Below, piece after piece: positions 24,114-36,000 of a stretch of 64,000 nucleotides of DNA. The notes beneath the pieces are model-generated. The model saw nothing but the letters and a program-made list of their open reading frames with translations, did not search any database and was not told the origin of the DNA. Position numbers and translations under genes: made by a program. This DNA is from Membranipora membranacea (Eukaryota > Bryozoa > Gymnolaemata > Cheilostomatida > Membraniporidae): assembly GCA_914767715.1 (NCBI GenBank), contig OU612065.1, positions 24,428,001 to 24,492,000 on the forward strand. The letters are read 5' to 3'. Each line of letters begins with the position of its first letter. Position 1 is the stretch's first letter.

Positions 24114-25888
24114 GTACGTATTTGCTTATTTTCAATTTAAACTAAGACAGTTAGCGCGGAAAACAAAAGAGAGGATGCCTTCTTTGTAATAATCAGTTGT
24201 TTTCTCATCCCATAATTTTATTTGCATTATTCAGGATATGGAATTTCTGGCATCATAACACAATAGCTTTCATTACGAGGGTTTGATCTTTATACGATGA
24301 ATACAGGATGCTTAAATAAAGATTTTCGTTCGTGTATTTGATATTTTATGAGAAAAAATGCTTTCATTATCCTTTAGGTAATGCTTTAAATACATTAGCC
24401 ATACTTCCAACATTGATTTGTTGTCAATAGCTAGCAAAAAACTCAAGTACCAATGTGATATTTTATCAACGGTTGCACAATAGAAGCTATAAGAGATATT
24501 TACATTGGCGCTTAACTTTTTTCTCAGTCCCTGTGGCATTGATTCCCAGTTTCCATAGCCCATTGTAAGGGCATATGCTGGCCAAAGAATAGAGATATAA
24601 TGGCAAGTGAAAAGGCCTCATTGATTTCTCACTACCCTGCTGTTGTTTTAAATAGGCCTACAAGTTTTTTTCTTGAATTGAGTAATTTGAGATACATGTT
24701 TGCCTTCCTTTTCTCTGACAAAACCTGGTCTAGAGCATTGATTAACAAACTCGGTTTGGATGACAGACATAGTCTCTCAAAGCTGAGGTCACTTCGTTCG
24801 TCTTGTTCCGCAACGTTCTCGCTTCTCTAGTTCATCTCGACTTCGATTAGGACCTGTCGAAAGCTTTCACCTGTTCCTGTTTCACAACTTTGGATCTTAG
24901 CCTGCTTAGTGAGCACTCATGACGTGAGCAGGTAACTTTGATATTTTGCAACACCGTTTTTGGCATCGCCCTTCTGACTTGTTCAATTATTAAATTATCA
25001 GCAACCCTTGTTGTACTGCCATGATAAATTATAGAAGAGAAACGCTGCGTAGAAATTCTTTTGCAGTCTTCAAACTGAGCAAAAATCATCGTTCAGGGAT
25101 TTGAGCTGTGACAGGTTGTCTGCCATCACAATGGCTAGATTTCAATCTGTTTGTTTGATTCAAAGAAGAATTCTTTTGTGGAGAGTTGTCATACATTATT
25201 GTCAGCATAATACGTTTACAGACAAACGGAGTCAAGGGATGTTTTTTACAAAAAAGTGTCACAACTTTTGGTAGTGATTCTATTCATATTCATGCTCACC
25301 TAGCATTGACACTTGTAATGAGCAACTGTGGGTCAACCCAGTCTTATTATTTTTGCTGAGGTATCCAGAAGGCTAGTGTAAATGTAAGTTATACTACGAC
25401 TGTGCTATCGTTTGTTTATCTTTAGGTTTATTGTTAGCTTCTGACTGCAAATTCGTTTTTTGTTTTGTAAAGAGAGTCACTTGTGGCGCCCCTAATCATT
25501 TTCAGGCTGTGAATTGATGTGAGTGCAGATGAAGAGATTGTTTTGTTGTGTAGCTGAAATCTAAAACAATAGTGCCTCCAGTTGATTGACACTGTGTTCT
25601 CAACAGGATATGTATATCAAAGCAACTATAAAACTGCTCACCTCAATGATATCAAGCTTGTCAGGTTCCATAAAACCTGGATTAATGTTAGGTCTGCTCG
25701 GCTGTCGCCAAAGCAAAACGATGTACATGTTGTTGATTTATTGTCAGGTTGTTTTGAGAGGATTGTGCGGGACAATTACAGGAGATAGTACAGGGGACCC
25801 GTCGTGTCTCTCTCAGTATGTGGTGGACATGGTCATCGTTCTTCCCACTGTCCTCCAATTAACCAATTTGGTGATTGTTTCTTTTTAG

Positions 25889-28800
25889 GGTTGCATGCTC
25901 TGTGGGAGAGTGTCTTCATGAAGATGGAACACGAACCGGACCAGCTAAGGCATCGGGGCCGGCCCAAAGAAGACAAGTACTGCGGTGTTTGCGGCGACAA
26001 GGCGCTCGGATATAACTTTGATGCTATCTCCTGTGAATCTTGCAAAGCTTTCTTCAGAAGAAATGCTCCCAAGGGTTTGGTAAGTGCATTTGATTGAGTC
26101 ACCTAGTGGGCTGTTTTACACTGGTGAAACAACATTGCTCAAACCCGGATTTGCATAAATCCCATGGCTTTCTTTCTCTCGTTAGTGGGACTGACTTGGC
26201 CAGGAAATTGTGAAAATAGGTCAGCACTGCACTCAAAACCTGTATAGAGACGTCTGATGTATTGTTGGAATAATAATGTGAAAAAGCTATCAGTCGAAAA
26301 ATCTTAGTGGTTTACCAATATTGCATGGCGATGATTGCGGTTTGAATTAATGAGTTAAATATTCAACATTTTGCCAAAATCGACTGGCTGAAACCCCAAG
26401 GCAATCACTTTGTGGTTCTTCTCAGCCTTGGTTGATTTATTATCCAGAATGCATCCATCAAACAAACTATAAATGTTACAGCAGGGCACCGCCGTGCAGT
26501 TCAATTATCAGCTTTCAGCATTTAGACACATTTGCTCCCTGAAATGAAGTATTGTTTAGGACCTGACACCCAATATCCCATTGTAAAAGGCTTTTGCAGC
26601 AATGAATTGACAAAGCTTTGTAAAAACATGGCTGAATTATTCTATTTTAATGATGAAAATGACTCTGTGGCGGACAGTGAGATTTACATTATAAACAAGT
26701 CACAACCTCACTACATAACTATTTATTCGCCAAGGATCACCAAGCATACAAGAGTCATTAGTGCTAGTCAGTTAATGAAGTTGCTTGACTCTCAAGTGTT
26801 TTTATGTTGTTGTCAATAGACTTGAATCCATTAGTCAACACTTTGATCCATAAAATCTTTGTGCTGCTCTTTTTTTATCTAACTACCACTCAGATAAACG
26901 GTTGTGGTTGATAGAAATTAAGAAACTGACCACATTAGGGCTTTGTCTGAATGCCATTGATCCCAGGCGATGGCAAAAAACTCGTGACACCCAGTGGACT
27001 TGTGAAAACTCGTAACTCGTGGGTGTCAGATAGGGTGCATTGGCCTCCTCTAACCAAGTTTGGTGAGATAAAACTATGAACCTGCATAATATCACAGAGT
27101 AAGGATATATCCTTACTCTGATAATATGCAATTTGTGTTCCTTATAAACACATCAAAGCGATCATATCATGAGAGTGCAAAATATAAAAGCCAACTCCCT
27201 GAAAAATGAGATGGTAAGACTGTTAGATAAATTTGTTCTTCTCCTTTGAGACCTGAACTCATCTTTGCCAAACAGTATTGGCCGTAGCCGCATAACACCA
27301 CTTCATCGTTATACTTGACTCTTACACTAAATTATTACTCTCTCTAGGGAACCTTTTCCAATCAACTTTTTTCCGCATTCACAATAAATAAACATGTACA
27401 GTTGGTCGGCTTCATTTCCAGTCCAGTCAAAGCAACTGATTCAATTAGGCGTGATGATTCGATGTTTTTCCGAATATGACTTCCGTTCAAACAGGTAAAA
27501 CCAGTGCGCTGGTTCCTCAATTTGTCCGCAGTATGAAGGTTTTTCATTCTCCGATTAACAAGAAATCTCACAGAGTTTCTGAATTTGTTTTTCTGCAGGA
27601 GTATTTCAAATGTCCTTACGATGAGAAGTGCAAGATGGATGTCTCAAACCGGCGGTTCTGTAAAAGATGTCGCCTCAAGAAGTGCTTTGATATCGGAATG
27701 AGAAAAGAGTATATTCTATCTGAGGAAGAGAGAATGAGAAAGCGTCAAAAGATAGAGGAAAACAGGTAAACATCAAATACCTGGAAATTCAAACCATTTA
27801 GAGGATAATAGTTTGATGAGCCGTAACTATCCCATAGGCTATAACAACTAACTTCACCCAACTAATGACTGGGTCATTGTTGTAATAATGGGGCAATCTT
27901 TTTCAGTTTAATTATTTTTATTAGTCCTTTTATCTCCATCAGGGTTAGGTGTTGTTCTTAGACTGTAGATTACCAACTCCCTGTAGTGTTTTGGCAGTGT
28001 AATTATGATAAACCTTATCAGCCCCTGCTGCTAACCGCAAACCTCACTTGACTGGAATCAACTTTACCTATTAATTTAGCACTTGATTTTCTGATTAGTT
28101 TCCTATGAGTAATCAAAGGGCCAATGATAGCGAAAATGGCTGATAACTGCCATTTTCCTCCAGTCCTCAACTATTTAATTTTGTTGGAAGGTTTCAGCAA
28201 TTTCATGTAGTTTACCTAGTTATTGAGCGGGTGCTTGTATTAAGGGCTTACGCCATGTTTGTTGTGGTGCAGTTTTTAGACTGAAGAAGCAAAAAAAGCT
28301 GTCAGCTCAATGTGTTACTGGTTTATCATGTTTACATTTCCAGTACTTCACACAATGAAGTGTGTTTGCTCTGAAAACATAGAAGGTCATGGTAAATGGT
28401 CTCATGATCTAATAAAAATGTGCTGCAGGTGGTGATGGGCTTGTTAGATAACTAGCATAGCTCATAGACCATCCTTTGTATGTGTGCCGGAGTTGTAATA
28501 ACAATTTGATTGATCTACCTTGCAGGAGGGTGAGAGAGTTGGAGAAGATAATGCCAAATGGTGGTGGAAATCTCAACATGGCACCTAACCCGCCAATGCA
28601 TCACACATCTTACAATGACCCTGGTATGATGATGAATAATAACAACACAATGCAGATCCAGCCACAGCTGGAGGAGGAGAATGTAAGTCAGAATGGCAGC
28701 ATTGATACAGGCATCGATTGTATGGAGATTGACCAGCCAGTGTGTGACACAATACCGCTCGATCCTGAAGAGGCATCGCATATTGAGGACATTGTACAAT

Positions 28801-29588
28801 CATACAAATCGTCATTAGAGGTTTGTTCAGAGAACCTACCTCCACCGGAAGCAAAGAACTCAGTCAGTGACTTAATCAATGTATGCGAGATCAGCATCCG
28901 TCGTGTCATAGACATGGCCAAGAAAATAAAAATGTTCAAAAACCTGCCACAATCTACCCAAATCTGCCTGCTAAAAGGCGGCTCAATCGAGCTGTTGATC
29001 ATCAGATCTGTATTGTCATTCGACAAGGACAAGGCTCAGTTCCTTGATGCCACTGACAATCCAAATATAGGCGCTATGTCACTCGAACAATTTAAAATGG
29101 CGGCTATGAACAATCCAAAGCTCGAGCCAGGCACTCCTCCAGCTATTGACCCAATGTTGCAGTTCTCACTGGTTGAAGATGTGATGAAATTCATCAAAGT
29201 GTTATCTATTGATCTCCAAGCCGATGAGACGACTCTCATACTTTTACTGCTGATATCACTATTTTCACCCGATAGGCCAAACCTCGACCTCAAGGACATC
29301 GTGGGCCAAGAACAAGAAAGGCTCTCGCTTCTGCTGCAACACTATATCGAATCTAAAATGTCTCTAAATGAGGCCCGCATTCACTATGCCAAATTGCTCA
29401 TGAAGCTTACAGATATACGCGACCTCAATGAAGAATCTTCTCAGGTGTTCCTGAGCATGCGAACTGAAACTATCCAACCACTCATGAAGGAAGTTTTAGA
29501 TTTGAAAAAGACCCCTGACAGTTCAGCGAGCTCTCCAGCACCCTCTGATGCTAGCATGACGCAACCATCGGTACAAGTTCCGAGCTGA
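25889..29588 (+). CDS. Hr96: NR1J (HR96/DAF-12-like) nuclear receptor: DNA-binding and ligand-binding domains
   Basis: Exons 25889-26079, 27599-27765 and 28526-29588 join in phase (1 on entry, then 0 and 2) to 473 residues after the first exon. The first zinc finger is [18 protein letters not shown] with P-box [12 protein letters not shown], the ESCKA type of HR96, DAF-12 and NHR-8, not the EGCKG type of most receptors. The second finger is in the next exon ([22 protein letters not shown]), followed by the C-terminal extension [14 protein letters not shown]. The last exon carries an Asn/Met-rich hinge, the ligand-binding domain from about [12 protein letters not shown], with [13 protein letters not shown] and the FSPDRPNL region, and ends with the AF-2 helix PLMKEVLDL and a Ser/Pro tail. 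NR1J receptors sense sterols, bile-acid-like ligands or xenobiotics; the ligand here is unknown. The domain order is complete, with no breaks. Confidence 0.94.
27095..27120. repeat. Perfect 26-bp palindrome
   Basis: CAGAGTAAGGATA followed directly by its inverse, no spacer. It lies in the receptor intron between the two zinc-finger exons, 480 bp before the second-finger exon. Confidence 0.85.
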
Positions 29589-30032
29589 GTATCCAACACA
29601 CATGCTACAATATCCAATAACCAGCTACTTCTACAGCCTACAGATAAACATCCTATATGTCAGTAGTAGTGGTAGCTTGTGGATACTCAATTTTCCATGT
29701 GCAGGAAGGACGGTAACCCAAGTGGTGCTTGCTATATTAAGTGCTTTGATCCCAATCCTGATTTAATTTGAAAACAGAAAAATCTGACCTAGCACATGAT
29801 GAGATGGGGATGATTGATATCACTGTATTGTATTATAATTAATTTTTATTCTCATATTGGGGATTTTGTATGAGATGATTTTTGTAAATTGTATTGTTTT
29901 GCTACCTAGTATAGTCCTACACAAAACTACCCATTAGTATTAAACCTCACTAAACTTTCATCAACCAGAATTATTTATCATTTGTAACATTTTTGTTGCA
30001 TGGAGGCAGAGTTAAGAGCTATTTGGGGTCAC

Positions 30033-30038
30033 AATAAA
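30033..30038 (+). terminator. Polyadenylation signal of the nuclear receptor
   Basis: AATAAA 445 bp after the receptor stop codon; the first full match downstream. Confidence 0.5.
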
Positions 30039-32850
30039 ATGTGACTGATTTTTTTTCTCTCGAAATCGCAATATTCATTTAACTTTGTATTATTCTTCTT
30101 TGTAGTATAAGAATAGAAATAGGAAACTGTGATGACAATTTTATCATGCTCATGACTTTGTTTATGTCGGCAGCTTTTCTTTTGTGGATTATGTTTGCCG
30201 AGTAATCGTTAACTTCAAGATGGAGGCAAAAATGAAGGATTCTGGGATGCTCCTCTCAAGTCCTCATACCTAACTGATTGTTCACCAGAGCAGTGATCAG
30301 GGTGTTCATCAGATTTGAGATATTAATGCAAACTGATAAGACCGTTAATGGCTGTTAATTCCAGAAAATGGAGCGTTAGAAAGGTACCAGCACCATGGAC
30401 ATTTACATGGTTACAATTCTAGCATGAAACGTGGATATGCGATGCATCAGTGACATATGAAGTGTCATATTATTGATGGGCACCCTCTGATTTACATGGA
30501 TGTCCTGTTTAGAATTTACCTCACTCTTGTTTTTACAAGGTTTTACATAATCACTACCTTCCAAAGTGGATATGTTGACCATCCAGAAGTGAAATGTGAG
30601 AAGCTTTGTTTAGCGAACTAAAGAAATGCAAGATTCAGGAATGTGGGTATTAATGGTGTGGTGAAAGTCAACATAAACCACTAACCTGGCTAGGTTATTA
30701 CTGAATCTGAATAAATGAATGTTGAAAGTAAATTAAAACCAAACACTGGCTAGGAAAGGAATCATAAAGAACCCATGCCTATTACTGCGAAGGGGTGCAG
30801 GTGTTGCTAATAGTTAAATGTGACTGTCAAAAGAAAGTTGATTGCTTTGCATTGATGATGATAATTTCACATTATGATGACAAACTACCCTTGTCTATTA
30901 TTATGTCCACTAACTGTATAATCAAACTGTATTTGCACTGAGAGCTATGCCTTTTTTATTTGAGGTGTTCCATCCAAATAATGGAATGAATGCTCATTTT
31001 CTTGATCTACCAAATTACAATGTCAGGCGTGATTATGGGTTATAGCACTTTATATATTTCCTGTCTTATGTAGTGATCAATGTGTCATAGGGCTTGGAAT
31101 GAACTATGATTTGTGTTCTCAAGTATCGAAATAATAAGATAACATCGGAGTGAATGAGTGCTAGGATGTGCATGTTATGTCATCAAACCCATTTTCACAG
31201 CTGTCCATCGACTGAACCACCCCAGCTATTCCCAGCTTTCTCCTTGCGACATATATCACTCACGCCACCCGGTAAGCTCATGTTGTCCTTCAAATAACCA
31301 ACAAATTTAAATACAAGCGATTAATATGGTCTGTACACCAACATTCTGGCATTAAAATTTGTCTGTCAAATGATGAATTGGCTTGCTTGCTTGGCGAGGA
31401 TGTAAAATTGTGTTGAATTCAAACAGATGACCTCTGGGCTGCTTATCTAGGTGCAGGGGAGAGCTAACGTAGACTTATGCTGGTAAGAGGCCCTTGATAA
31501 CATCACAGCTTGTGTGCTTCTGGCACAGCCCTGCTACATTTCCTCAGTGCACTTGCTACTAGAGGCCATCAATTATGCGATTACAAGCTTACTACTTTTA
31601 AAACATTGTAACCTGCAATGATCATCATTACCTCGAATTATAATAGATGAATCAAGCCAAGTTAACAGTTTTTGAGACATTTGTTTCAATTTGGTGACCT
31701 TTACTCTATCTGAGGTTACTAGCTGACAGTAGATATTGAGTGATGACATGCTACGCAATGACCTAGCACAAAATTTTCCCTTGTTGGTAGTTGGATATTG
31801 TAATTCACACATTTATAACAGAATTTTGCAATACCCCATGGCCAAGGTGTTAGATGTGAAAAACTTGTTATACTCCCGACCCAAACTGGTTAGGGGGTGC
31901 ACGGCAAAGACCTATGTGGACACAACTAGAACTTGGTGCCCCACAGAGCGCTAAGCATAGAAGGTATCATGCTATTGGTCACTCTATAGGTTTGGAGACA
32001 AGATCTGCTAGCACCTCAGGTCCGAACAGTCTGTGCCCCCAGACTTCTGACCCCCCCCCCCCCCGCCCATAGCTCAGAACATATGCACAAGAGTTTCATA
32101 GCTTGATTTCAGTCAGATGAGGTCAAATTTTTTGTGTGAAGAAACCGCCCAGGCAACCTGCCAGGATGTCTATGATCTGATTACTCACAGTGCCACGGAA
32201 AACTTTCACAAAAGTTTCACAAGACAAAGTAACCATTCGGATGCCAGCAACAACCTGGCCAATAAATCAATCGTTGGATAAGAGATGAACAATAAGTGCA
32301 CTTTCGGTAGGGTGCCAGTTTGCCTCATTCTCCATAATTAATTTGTGCTCTGAAATGACAGCCCATCATTAATTTGTATCAAAATTCAGTTATTTTGTTG
32401 ATCATATTAAGAAACTTCAAGTACATTTATAACTGGAAGTGTCTTGTGTCTCGTGTCTGACTTTCTGTGCATATTAAACGTAATAAAAATACTCAAGTCT
32501 GTACCAGGACCTCTAGCATATGATAGTCATGGTCTGGATGGTTGTCTATACAACAAATGATCAGTAAACTATTCTTGCAGGCTTCAGGGACCATATTTGC
32601 GGAAAATAGTTGTTTTATAGGATGGGTTCAATTCTGGTGACCGCAGACTTGTTGTGACCGTATTTCTGGCGAAGAGAATTGAGAAATGGTGATTTAAATC
32701 TTTTTTCATTTCCGACTGCATTAACATAACCTATTAACATAAAATCAGAACTTCCATTGTTTCAATCACACTCTATTTCTCAACCTTTACATCCCCATGG
32801 CCTTTCAGAAGCTTTTCAAGGGTAAGTCAATATCTCAGTCAATAAAATTA

Positions 32851-32856
32851 TTTATT
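32851..32856 (-). terminator. Polyadenylation signal of USP14
   Basis: TTTATT on the plus strand reads AATAAA on the minus strand, 215 bp beyond the USP14 stop codon. Confidence 0.45.
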
Positions 32857-33070
32857 ATCAAAGTAGCCTTCACTTTCTCACCAGGGTGTTGAATTTGATT
32901 CACAACTCGATTACCAAATGTATGCAAAGTCTGATTCATTGTTTGTTATAAGTTAGGCAATAGGGTGAAATGATCTTAATTTTGGCAGCCGTAGTGCAAC
33001 TGTTTATCTGCAATCCAGCCTCGTCTTCTATATATAGAATCCCCGTAACGAATCTCCATATTGCAGTCTG

Positions 33071-36000
33071 TTACTCTTGCATTGGTTCCTGTTTCTGTTG
33101 GCTCGAGCCTGAAGTAGTCTCTGATTTTTCCTCAATCTCTAGGATCTTTGGTGCATACAGTAGTACATATGCCGAGTGCCAGTCTCCTACAAAAATAAAC
33201 CCACACAGCTGTGTGAGAAGCCGACACGCCTGGCAATGACATGAGGAATCGCAGTAATTATGATCACAAGAAATTCACAAGTGAGGGTCATGATCAACAT
33301 TGGTCTTTAACTAAAATTAGGTCTGCAGCATACAGGCCTCACCGCACAATCACTATGTTTCCATATGTCGACTTGACATCAGTTTTGGCCCAATCGTTAT
33401 AGGAATAGCATTTAAGTCAACTTTCGCATATATCGATAGACATTTTTTGATGCGAAACCAGATACCTTTTTGATTCACGATGATCGTATAAGGTGGCGTG
33501 GATGTATGGATAGCGCGCCTGCACACAACGACTTATTTTGCCGCGGGAGGCCCAGGTTCCTGGCAGATCTTTTCATGTTTTTTTCATCTTGGAAATTGTT
33601 ACTATTCATCATTCAAAATCGGAGTGGACCAATCATTCGAAATGTGGAAACATAGTGAATGGCAGGTCCCTAAGACTGAGGGCTCTGAATGTAGCATGTC
33701 TGAGACGTGAGAGAGGGGCAGGCCTTAGGCCATTACACTTTCTCTCATCTTTTGGCATCAAAACCGCTTAGTCACTCGGTGCAAGGTGAATATAATAAAG
33801 TTGTCAATACATAATAATGCCAGGGCCTATAATAACAAAATATCTCGGTCACAGTGTTAGAAGATTTATCTTTCAAATGGACATCCATCTTAACACAATG
33901 ATGCCGTTATTAGTTGTTTATTTCACACCACGTAGTTTCAAAGCTCTGAGAGAATCTGGTTCGGTACTGGAATTTCGATTTCCAGTGGAAATTTCTGCAA
34001 GTGTTTTCAGGGAATTAAGGGCGATTTGATTTCACATTAAGATCCTTGTATTCTTGATTGTATACTATATTCACATAATATTATTATTTTTTTTCCTATA
34101 TATACCCTGGTATTTACATTTCATCGCCGCCTCAAATGGAAATTACAGGACTACAGTTTACTTGTTGAATTTCGGATGGCCAACTTTTGTATGACCAAAT
34201 GCATAATAGCACCTGAGAAGCAGACATTCTCCATTGTCTAACTGTACTTTGTTGACATACCTCCGCCAGAGAGCTTCAGGATATCTTCAGACTTAACCAT
34301 GGTCACATCGTCATCATCGAACATAAGCCAGTCATCTCCTTTCTTTCTAGTCCACGCCACATAATGGCCTGACGAAGAAGATCTGCCCTTATGGGTAAGT
34401 ACTGCTTGCAGCTCATAGAAACCACTGTTGTTAGATCCATCATCTACAAAAACCAACATAACCTAATTTAGTTGGCTACGCCTTACCTCTGATGCTTAGC
34501 CACTCAATCAATTAAACCTAAAGTTTATTGTAAGCGGCTATTTTCAGACCCAAAAGTGAACACATTGAAATTTGAGGGAGTAATGGCCGTTTTTGACCAA
34601 GTATTATCTCAAGTGTTTTTCCAACAATAAACTTTTTCAAGTGATTCTCTAACAATAATGTTAAATTCTATTTTTTAGTGGGTGCAAAGGCCGAAATCCT
34701 CAGTCAAAACTAAGTTTGACTCATTTACTAAGGTTTCTATAATAATCATATTTGTCCATGTCATACCGCAAAGACATAATATTATGGCAACAAAATGACA
34801 TCTTATGCATTTGAGCATTTTATTAGCAGAGAGTGACTGTCAAATCCGAAAACTCAGTGCACCTGTTACTTCTTGCCACGCACTCCAAATGCAAGGAGTG
34901 ACAGGAACTTTGGTACCTATGATTCGTCTGGGCTGCTGAACTTTATGAGACATCTTATTTCAACATCATAAATCTAAATAAGTGTCTCTTTCCTTAATAC
35001 TTGTTTGAGTCTGAAAGACCGTTTTATCATCAGCTAATTATTGTGAAGACATACCAATTAAAAAGATTAATATATTACTTTATTGATCATGAATTTATTC
35101 CAAATTTCTTTGCAATAATAATAAGAAATGAAGACTATTTAATATTCCTGTCACACTGAGCTACAAAATTAAAACTTGATATAAGTCAAGTTTTAGTTAT
35201 CTAGAAGACTAAGTGATGTTCAAGGGAAAGCAGTTCTACTCATGGTTTGATAAATGGAACCACATTGATGTAATAAATGTCTATAAATTATACTTTGTCC
35301 TATCTTCAAAGACTCTCTCCATTAACTCAAAATCAAATCACCATTGTGTGCGTCTGAAGTGAAGCTGGAATTTCCAGGGCATGCATCAGAGGGATATATT
35401 CTGATTAACCTCTCAACAATAATGTATTTTTATGAAAGTAGTGATTACCTACCGTCGTCAAATGAGTACGGCTTCTTAATAGTTTTCTTGTCTGTTTTGA
35501 GAGGTTCACCTTTGAGTTTAGCCTAAAATAATGTAGAAATAACCAATAAATAACACGTCCAGCACTTATTGCTCAGGGCAAAGACTGGAAACAGGCCTCA
35601 CGGTGAACTGTAGAAATCATGAGAAAATTCAATTTTCTGATATCATATTTATTATTATGAAATAGCAATAACTGTGTCACTAACACTTTTGAGTTACTGA
35701 ATTACGTGTCATGTTGTTTGTCACAAGAATTTTCCAGGACTTTGACAGTGTTTAGTGTTGACATTTCAATAGAGTTGGGTTAAAGCCCCTATAGGAGTAA
35801 ATATAGGCTAGAGTTTTAGTTGAGCTTGTTTGGGCTGCTGCTGCTGACTTAATGCTAGTTAGCCCCGAATTTCTCTAGCTTAGATGGGGGTTCATATAAT
35901 ATAAGATGGTGGAGAAAATGGTAAAGCTGTCGCTACACACGCTGTTTTTTTCCTGGACACCAATCTTCAAGCGTGTGTGCAAGGAGGCAAACTTTTCGCG

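Larger units (their letters stand above)
14710..25888 (+). other. Long 5' intronic region of the receptor gene
   Basis: Eleven kilobases of AT-rich sequence holding exons 1b and 1c and no other coding segment I can support. A 15-bp inverted motif AGGGAGATTCTCCCT lies at about 22839-22853. A decayed tRNA-like stretch (GCTATCGGTTAAAGCGTC, near 21360) is too degraded to annotate. Regulatory elements are likely but not identifiable by eye. Confidence 0.5.
29589..33070. other. Convergent intergenic region, receptor / USP14
   Basis: Contains the 3' ends of two converging genes. I see no coding exon, only an AT-rich background and a C-homopolymer run near 32050-32065. A small ATG-donor pair at 32797-32821 was considered and rejected. 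Confidence 0.5.

Noticed and set aside
28515-29299. Minus-strand open frames opposite the receptor ligand-binding domain
   Set aside because: Shadows of the long coding exon at 28526-29588.
32062-32085. Minus-strand frame reading AYVLSYG, first considered as the USP14 C-terminal exon
   Set aside because: No acceptor and no DWH upstream in frame; the true terminal exon with DWHSAYVLLYAPK is at 33071-33186 with matching phase.
32797-32821. ATGGCCTTTCAGAAGCTTTTCAAGG before a GTAAGT donor (MAFQKLFK), phase 1, as a first exon
   Set aside because: It stands after the receptor stop codon between convergent genes, and no plus-strand exon that could receive it is visible before TOP3B, which has its own start.
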